NCBI GenBank assembly: GCA_030248225.1
Contig: JASANE010018609.1
Span: forward strand, 1 to 64,000
Length of the DNA stretch: 64,000 nucleotides
Direction: 5' to 3'
Source of the DNA: Trileptium ribeirensis
Lineage: Eukaryota; Nematoda; Enoplea; Enoplida; Thoracostomopsidae
In this document: positions 56,344 through 64,000 of the stretch, piece by piece
How positions within the stretch are numbered: the first letter of the stretch is position 1
How the letters are laid out: the number at the start of each line of letters is the position of its first letter
Notes under the pieces: generated by a model
What the model was told of the DNA's origin: nothing
The model's input: the letters and a program-made list of their open reading frames with translations, nothing else
Databases searched by the model: none
Program-made: the position numbers and the translations under genes

Positions 56344-59300
56344 TAATTACGGTCAATGGGGCTAATTTTTGGTTACTCCCGGCCGGAATCATCTATCCTT
56401 GAATCATGTACATCATTACGGACTGGGTAAACGTAACGGTGATCAGTTGGACACTTTGATAAATTATATATCAGGAGGTCGCGCCGGAACCCTGTTTTGC
56501 AAAGACATTTAGGAACATGTTTGTTCATAAAATATATATCTGTAAAATAAGTTTATATAACATATGTATAAAGCATACATATAGTAATAAATGCACTTAA
56601 ATACATATAGTAATAACACGTAAATATATAGTTATTTTATAAATATTAATATATATCGTAAATATTTTATATATCATCCATCAGCTATTCTAAACCAGAT
56701 TTAGATATATATACTCGCTTAATACGTGTAGCAATTGCATGTACAAAAACAAACACCATCAAAACATATCTATTATCATAATTTGAAATTATATTATCAT
56801 AATTGAAGGTTTTCAAACAGATTTCATAAAAACTAGCAGAAACAAAAAATTAATTCCCCCAGTACAAAGAACTAGAAGCAGTCCCATAGAGTCGAAGCGA
56901 CAAAAATCGAATCAACAGCTCCAATGCGGCGCGATGTAAACGTGGAAATATTTATTTTCGGAATTGTCAAAACATCAAAAACGCTATTTTTCTAGAAAAA
57001 AACAAAACGAACCAGATGTTTTCAAATCCAAAAATAGAATCAGCAGATCCAATGCGGCGCGACGTAAACGTGGAAATATGTTTTTTTTTTCACAAATAGC
57101 TTTCCAATAATGATCACAAAATCCAAACTCTATTTGTCAAATTATTAAACGAACCAGATGTTTTCAAACCAAAAATTTAAAAAGAAAAAATATTAAACTT
57201 AGGTTTAAAATGGTATTGGCTTCCCCTTTTTTTCTCAAATAACAATGCTTAAATCACAAAAAACGATATAAATCCCAATAAAGGACGGAGAGATGGGGGA
57301 TGCTCCTTCTCCCACCAGGAAATTTTCGTCAATGGTACCCCCTGCCGATGGTACCAAAATATGTTCCGCGCCCTTTTCTTAGAACTATGCTCAATAACCG
57401 CTAGCGACATATAATCATGCATGGTTATAGGGGCTAAGGGGGGTTATGCCCAAGACACTCGGACCCCCTTGGCTCCCCGTCACCTGGCTGACCCCACTCC
57501 CCGGAATCCTAAAGATATGCCCCTCGAACCTCGCACACGTATGGATACATAATATCATACCCCATACAAGCAAATTTTGGGCGCATCGTTGATCCCAGTT
57601 GAGGAACTTTCCAAGAACCAGATCAGCAACGACGGCTTACGTACCGGTTTAACTACTTCCGACCCTCGCTCGCCTTACCGTATCGCTATACTACCCACTG
57701 CTCTTCTGTATTCCATCTCGCTCAGACGAAATATGGGAATGGCAATGTACCGTAAATTACCTGCCAAAAAATCGAGTATATACAAATATTTTAGATCATG
57801 ATCATACGGATGTAGTATCGGTTAAGGCGTCTTTGGTTCTTCCTCAGTGCTTTGAGAGTGCCAATCATACATTATAACGATTTTTTATTAAACACAACCG
57901 TAGTGACGCATACCCAAACAGACCAACCACGATAAAAACGTTACCCTCAGCTTGGATGCCACAGATCGTTGGTTTTGATTTGGCTGCACGAAACGCCTGC
58001 TACTATGATTGAAGCGGTGTAGGCAACTAAGGCGCTGCTAGTTCTGGGGCAGTGTCTCTATACTGAACCGCACCACGACGGTGCTACTTCTATTTCGATT
58101 CAATTTCACTTCACCTAGCTTCGAACCGTGGAATTGTTTAGTTTCACTCGGGACATCTACACACCTACGACTAACACAATATCTCCTACATTTGAACCCG
58201 GTGGTGCAGTGTCTCAGGAGGGTAGTGTGGTATCCTCAGAGGAGACCAGGGCCTCGGGCGTGTAGGGGGTGCAAGCCCTCAGGGGGTAGCCCCCCGAACC
58301 CCTGCTTCGGAATGTATAATTTGAACAAACCGTCTATATTCTGCGAACATCGACAGCAAACTGGGGTTCTGGAATTGGCACTCTGGTTCAGGTATTTTTC
58401 AAAAAAGAAAGATCGCACCTATTATGCAACCTTTTAAAGACAATTGTGACGTGCTAATATGAAAATTTTGCATGATCATAGCTGGATTGTTCTTCTGTCA
58501 AGTCAGTTCGGGAACTTCAAAATGGCACCAGGGCACTAAGTCACGCTTTTCCTTTATGAATAGGTCCGAAATCGGCAAATGTACGCGTACTCATCAATTC
58601 TAGCCCCAGAAATACCGCCGGCTGTGGTGTGCCTCAAACATGAAATGGCGGGGCATGCCGTTTTGCTCCTGTCCACCCCCGCTTCTACGCTCCTGGGTTC
58701 TCCCAACATTAGGCCTCGGCAGGAATTGCTTCAACAACCCTTCAGGATGACCCAAGACTCCAAGCCCAATAGCTACAGCCGCAGCAGCAACAACATAGCA
58801 TTGTCACCACGACAGGTTTTCATCGGAAAACTAGCCTTCATTTCCTTCGATCGCCCACCTGCTTCTAAAACCCACAGAATAACTATACACTACACGAACT
58901 ACAACCGTACCTGACTGCCATCATTTAAGCTATATATAACTACCTCACCGTTCACTTATAGCAACTTGAGTGTTATTACAGCAACCGCCTTTACACCTGA
59001 TCGAGTTTCGCTAGAACACAAATACAAAAGGAGAATCTCGGACGGCGGGTTTTTCTTTTGAGAAACAACATTTCTAAACAATTTTGAAAATAGGAGACGA
59101 AAACGAAAATCAAAAAACACAGTAATGTTTAGAAAACGGCTGTGTTATTTTACAATAAACTTTCTTTTTTCTCTATCGATCTGTAGTGATAAAATAAAAA
59201 TAATTCTCACTATTAACGCTTATTATCACAAAAATCCGTAGAGCTGTTAACGAAGAACGTTACATTAATTTTGCACAGCAAGAGATTAATAAATCATAGG

Positions 59301-60345
59301 AGTCCAAGGTCCGTCGGCGTAGCGGGGCAGGGACATGGTTCAGCGGGGCCGGTGGGACAGAATCAATGCAACCGATAATTTTCTCCATTCTTCCCCAATT
59401 TTCCTCATAAATTTCCCTAATTTTAGTTGAATTTTGTGATTTTGTTCATAATCGCTAAACTTTTCCGCACGGCCTCGGTACACGGGTTGGTATGGTCAGG
59501 CGTTGAATATGGCTTATATAAATCCTTTTATGGACACTTATGGACATAAAGTGAGCACGCGGTTTGGTGCGGTGGCTTGGGCGATGAATATGGCTTAGGA
59601 AAGTTCCTCACTGATGGACACTCACTGATTTTAAGTAGGTTTCCGCTAAATAAGTAATCGACCACCAAAATATAAAAGTCTACAGCAAACAGTTTTTAGG
59701 ACCAAGATCCTTCATGATTTACTTGCACAGAGCGTCAGTTGAAATTTCAAACTGAAGCATGGCCTCAAGGACAACTCAACCATCTATATAAGCAATGCAC
59801 CAGCAAAGAAGCTACAGCAACAGTCTCAAATTTCCAAATAAGTTTCAGACCCGCGAAAGAAGTTTCGAGTTCCCAGCATCGTCCCTTCTTTTGGGCAAGC
59901 ATCCTGGGTTTCATAGTAGAAAAAAGTTGTGCAAATCGAGCCACTACTTTGAGCTATCTTCTTATCCCTAGAACCCAATTCCATCACCATTTAATTTGTA
60001 AACGTTTCAAAGTCAACGATTATGATAAGTTGAATGTGCGAAGCCATCTATAATACTTATCCATGAGCAGTGATGCCGCAGAGGTACCGTATGAATAGTT
60101 AACCCTTTTCTTCGCACAATGTCAAACCACATTAACTCTAAAATCAAATATAATCGTCTAACCTAAGTAACTACGAACACCAATCCTTTCAATGCAGTAC
60201 ATACCGCTAAACCTGTTACATCGCCAAGGAGCCAGATGATGGTAACAGAGGGGTAAAAAAAACCCAGTTTTTAAACATGGCGCGACTGCTCCCCTGTAAT
60301 CTGAAATCCAAATCCCACACATTTTAGTATTTTCTAACCAAAGAG
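56344..60345. other. Long non-coding interval; one small duplication, no gene recognised
   Basis: Very AT-rich to about 57200. A 127-bp duplication occurs at about 56910 and 57037 (ccaatgcggcgcga(t/c)gtaaac), with repeated flanks aacgaaccagatgttttcaaa. Open frames at 57577-57801, 58081-58437, 58579-58914 and 59739-60053 match no family and lack splice context. Confidence 0.45.
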
Positions 60346-60353
60346 CTTATAAC

Positions 60354-60691
60354 CAAGGGCGTAACTAGGGGAAGTCTGGAGGGTCTAGACCTCCCTTTTC
60401 GTATTATTTTTCTTTTTTATAATAAACATGAGATAGCCCGAACAGAAGCGAAAATCAGAAAATTATATCTTACTTACCAGTCACTGGAGAGAAAGTAAAT
60501 TTCTTCGCTCTGTATCAGCTTAGAATTGTTTCGAAATTTCTTCAGTCCGGAGGTCTATTTCCTGATGCAAGTTCTTGTGTGTATATTTTTGTGCTCGACA
60601 GTAGGCAAACAGTATATACCCAGACCTCCTCCTTTTTGCCATTTATTATAGAACTAGACCCCTCTTTTTCTAAATTCTAGCTACGCCCCTG
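60354..60691. mobile_element. hAT-like MITE with perfect 8-bp target duplication
   Basis: The ends caagggcgtaactag and, inverted, caggggcgtagctag are flanked by CTTATAAC on both sides (60346-60353 and 60692-60699). Subterminal blocks (gtctagacctcc and its near complement) extend the inverted repeat. It belongs to the same broad group as 29709-30133. It has no coding capacity. Confidence 0.88.
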
Positions 60692-60699
60692 CTTATAAC

Positions 60700-62445
60700 A
60701 ATGCCAATCTTAGGATGTGCTGCCACAGTACTAGAGGCGCTGCACGCTATTCGAAAGAATGGGTATAAGGAAAACCTTTTTTGAAGATTTTTGCCGAAAA
60801 CTGAGGCCCATCCCTATTATCAATTGTTACGTGACGGTATCGCTAACAGCCAAAAGATCAATGGAAATACAAAACACCGACCTTGGTGAACGTCACTCAT
60901 GGTATCGTTTATTCCTGCTCACAATCACTAGCGGATCCAGATAGGAGAGGCGAGTTCCCCATGTCAAAACTAAGTCGGATCTTCTCAAATTTGAAAAAAA
61001 TAAACATCGGTTACAACGAGAGAACTAAGCAGAGCGGAGCCCCCCCCGTCTAATATTTTCGGATAAGCCAATGTTTACACTCGCCTACGCTTGCCGCCCT
61101 TGTTCCTTATCTATCACACCCGGACAAGAGACCTCCATGGGAAAGCACAGAGCATGCGTCACCTAATCTGACACAATTGTACTGCCACGCGACAAATGAA
61201 TGTACCAACTGGTGCTGGGCAAGCTCTGCTGTAGCGCAAAAAAAATTCTCGGCAACGACACAAGAATGACCTGTCACTGTCATTCATTATAAACCAGTTT
61301 GAGAACATCACGTTTCGACTACTACAATACAACTCCGGCAACGTTCGCTTCGTTCTTTCAATCTGTCTAACGTTTCCGAAATCCGACTATATATACAAAC
61401 TATCGTACGTATCGGATCTGAAAGAAAACACAAAGAAGAGTACGTATATCTTTCGAAAACACAAAGCCAAGTTATATACGCGTATACATACGTTACATCG
61501 ATCACAAATCGTTTCTCGTCTTCTCTCCGTTACCGATAAGTATGTTTAAAATGTGCATCGCACCGCCGAATCTCTTTTTTCTTTCCTTCCTTTTCAAATA
61601 GATGTCTTCATCCACCGCACAATGTGTTTTTTCGAAACTTCATTTAATTTTTATTGTAAAACTTCAAAAAGGCTTTAATAAAACTGTATTATCGATAGTG
61701 TATCGCAAAGCACGAGAGACTAATAGATAACAAGCGTTACATCGGTTGCGTAAAACTCTAAAATTTCATCCAAGTTCCACCGGAGCAAAAAACCATTAGG
61801 ACACTACGATACACACACGGCAATTTCAGTCAGACTGGGATAGCTGTGGGTAATCTAGGAGCCATGGCAATAGCAGGACACAACTTGGGGATCTTACAAG
61901 ACTCGTCCTGTTTAGCTACGTGCCCACACGCCCGTGTCTAAGAACCCACCGCTAATGGTGACTGATCGGCCCGTGTATTTTTTCAGCAGATTTGGTCATC
62001 AAACATACCCACTATTCCACGGCCTTCCAAACACGAGAACAATACCCAAATCCTGCTTTCGTTCCAAGCTTACTACGTTTCGGCAACTGCCGCACTTTCG
62101 ACGAAAGTTGTATCGTCACATACGTTTTTAGTTGAGCTTTTAAACGCGATAAATTCTACGTCGGTAACAGAAAGTCGTATCTTTAATTTGGGTCGTTTTA
62201 AAGATTGGTATAAAGTCTTAGACATGACAAGTTTCAAACCACTGCTCACGCAAAAAGACCTATCTCTAACGACACGAATTTTTGTAAAGTAACAGCGTGT
62301 CACTGCGACACACAGTCGGAGCGATGCATCTTTCTGCCTAAGCGGTGGTTAACAGCTGATACTGATACGACTTTGTGTCCAAAAGCTATATAATTTTATC
62401 AATAATAGTTTCAGGCTATTAACTAACAACTTGCTTATCATAAGA
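60700..62445. other. Non-coding interval with a truncated MITE at 60926
   Basis: From 60926 the sequence cactagcggatcc and following ccccatgtcaaaactaagtc resemble the left half of the MITE at 40985; its right end is not found. No exon or RNA gene is supported in the rest. Confidence 0.4.
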
Positions 62446-62584
62446 ATGAGGTAACACAAATTCCTGGTACTAAAAATTGGTTTTTATAAACTGTACGCGA
62501 GAAAAATGGGACGAGAATGAGTAACACAAATTCGTGGTACTAAAAATTGGTTTTTATAAACTGTACGCGAGACAAATGGGACGA
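62446..62584. repeat. Two-unit direct repeat of about 70 bp
   Basis: The segment gtaacacaaattc(c/g)tgg followed by ataaactgtacgcgaga appears at about 62451 and 62521 with two or three differences. No more copies were seen. Confidence 0.88.
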
Positions 62585-63102
62585 TGAATATGCAAGTTAT
62601 GTTCCAATTACAATTACGATTTTTAAAGTCAACTAATACAATCAAAGCACTTCCTGGCAGTACGAAGACCGGATGGTGTAACACAATCGACATATTTGGC
62701 CTGTGGAAGCGATTGATTTTGGTGAATCTGACAACGGCGATATGCAATTGATATTCGCTGAGAGTCTCCGTGTGTAGCAATTATTACATATAATTAAATG
62801 CATATTCTGCGAAGAATGAACATCAAACTCATATTCGGAGAAAGAATTACCGGGTGGATGCACAAAAGGATTCGGATAACGACACAACGTTTTCGTTTCG
62901 GCGGCCCTACGAATACCAAGGTTGTCAGGTGTAAAGTCGTTCGTGTTTACCCAGCGAGTAATCGTATTCAACGACATCTTTGCTTTGTTGGGAGAGCAGA
63001 ATAAAATGGCACATGGCATATGAAGATGGCACACACGTTGAATAAGAATAAGCAAGATGATGCGTCGGCTGATGGTGGTACAACTGACAGAGGGTCGGAA
63101 AC
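62585..63102. other. Unrecognised open region
   Basis: A 137-codon minus frame (62642-63055) is the longest here. It contains GQICRLCY but nothing else that would make a zinc-finger or RING-CH domain. Both strands are partly open. I do not assign a function. Confidence 0.25.
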
Positions 63103-63414
63103 TAAAGGCGTGTTCACACGCTCAAACTTTATGCTAAAAATTTGAACAAATTTTGATCAAAATTTGACTGTAATTTTTAAAGAAAAATGGCAATATTTCA
63201 AAATTTACGATCAAAATTTGAGCTCAAACTTTTTCAGGCAATACCTCTCGTCTATAATTGCTTACATGAATAGTCTATAATTGGTTACATCAATATTCTT
63301 GAAAAGTTTGAACAGTGTTTACACGTTCAAACTTACCAAAAATGCAAAAAAGATGCTTTCAAATTTTGATCAAAATTTGAGCAAAAAGTTTGAGCGTGTG
63401 AAGACGAGAATAAA
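63103..63414. mobile_element. MITE related to 28162-28411
   Basis: The left end ggcgtgttcacacgctcaaa pairs with the inverted right end ctcgtcttcacacgctcaaa. Internal blocks (gagctcaaactttttcag, agatgctttcaaattttga) are shared with the 28-kb copy. It sits directly upstream of the decayed transposase. The target duplication is unclear (TAAA on both sides is possible). Confidence 0.7.
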
Positions 63415-64000
63415 CGAGGTGTCCGGGGATGTTCATCTCCGCTCTGTCCCCACTATTTGGCATGAGGGAATAGCCGAACGCGGGGTATCCGAAATAGCTA
63501 GCTGTTTTTAGAAATTTTTGTGCACTTATGCTGGTGCTTCTACGATTACAATTTGGGTGGATAATTATGCCGCCCGGAATAATAAAAAATGGAAACCTTA
63601 AAGCATGTTAATAATAGCGCTGAATTCCGTCCACCTGGAAACGAAAATCATTACCATCAAGTATTTGGAGAAGGATCATAAGTTTATGTCCACCGTCGCT
63701 GTCCATCATGGCGTCGACTTCTCCAGAAGAAGAAGAAACGGGTTGAAGACTTCATTGATGTAAAAATCGCGGTTAAGAATGCGGTAAGCGCTGTCATATT
63801 GGTTCACAAAATGCAAGTCAACGACTTTCGGCAATAGTCTGACGCTGTTTCAAAGAGGCCTATTAGGCTAATTAAAGATTTTGCTGTTGTGGAGTTCCGC
63901 AAGTCATTCGAAAGTCATTTATTGAAAATTGGTTTTTCACGACGAAGAATTTACAGCACTTGACCTACTAAACGTCGATTCTATCGTGGTGCGATACATC
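63415..64000 (+). pseudogene. Decayed transposase-like gene, cut by the window edge
   Basis: Successive + segments read PTIWHEGIAERG, EIASCF (then a stop), ITIWVDNYAARNNKKW, ITIKYLEKDHKFMS with HHGVD, RVEDFIDV, VNDFRQ (then a stop), KRPIRLI, FAVVEFRK and, in another frame, EEFTALDLLN. From memory this order matches a widespread but poorly named invertebrate family with WHEG, D-N-C-x-x-Q-N-K-N-W and Y-x-E-x-G-H-T-F-M hallmarks, probably an RNase H-fold transposase. At least three stops and two frameshifts show that it is dead. The C-terminus lies beyond 64000. Confidence 0.6.

Noticed and set aside
58236..58418. GC-rich patch with GGGTAGCCCCCC considered as a MITE end
   Set aside because: No matching inverted end or target duplication could be found.
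62642..63055. Minus-strand frame with GQICRLCY, considered as a RING-CH (MARCH) exon
   Set aside because: Only two cysteines fit, the rest of the cysteine pattern and a splice donor are absent.
1..64000. tRNA genes
   Set aside because: I looked for GTTCGAATC-type T-loops and found only chance partial matches (for example near 11771 and 12051) without the rest of a cloverleaf.

Overview
The window is animal nuclear DNA, most likely from an invertebrate. It has introns with consensus splice sites, a fragment of a conserved animal gene (Yippee-like), an RTE-type LINE, a Ty3/Gypsy LTR element of the CsRn1 type, several hAT-like MITEs, and so many minisatellite and satellite arrays that they fill roughly a quarter of the 64 kb. 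The phylum cannot be fixed from sequence alone. CsRn1-type and RTE elements are well known from flukes, but they also occur elsewhere.

Layout. 1-3471: an intact RTE-type retrotransposon on the + strand. 3472-13090: part of a minus-strand Yippee-like (YPEL) gene. Its first recognisable coding exon ends at 12713 and its second is 9174-9217; later exons are not in the window and probably lie beyond position 1. Its introns hold three arrays (106/102-bp, 92-bp, 65-bp units) and a long inverted repeat. 13771-16548: arrays of 129, 45 and 76 bp, then a nearly perfect ~790-bp foldback element. 18359-22825: a 193-bp satellite of about 23 units. A diverged relative of its unit sits in a foldback hAT-like element at 23173-23519. 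24-33 kb: mostly non-coding DNA with MITEs. 33057-34090: a 27-bp array open in several frames, followed by a decayed transposase fragment. 36245-37457: an 87-bp array. 39-43 kb: retroelement debris and a MITE. 43671-47510: an 81-bp array.

47565-52954 holds the most interesting object, a complete minus-strand Ty3/Gypsy element (5390 bp). Its LTRs are about 99% identical, it has a 4-bp CATA target duplication, a tRNA-Trp-like primer site, and intact gag and pol in overlapping frames (-1). Two parts are unusual. Pol ends in a clear PWWP chromatin-reader domain after the integrase GPY/F module, and Gag is preceded by a leader with a hydrophobic segment that ends in a 2A-like ribosome-skipping motif (GGVERNPGP). 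My reading, which is inference, is an element that separates a membrane-directed leader from Gag during translation and carries its own H3K36-methyl-type tether on integrase, much as HIV uses host LEDGF.

53-64 kb: MITEs, a 142-bp array, and a decayed transposase-like gene cut by the right edge. Apart from YPEL and the two retrotransposons I find no convincing host gene. Long intervals are listed as having nothing recognised.
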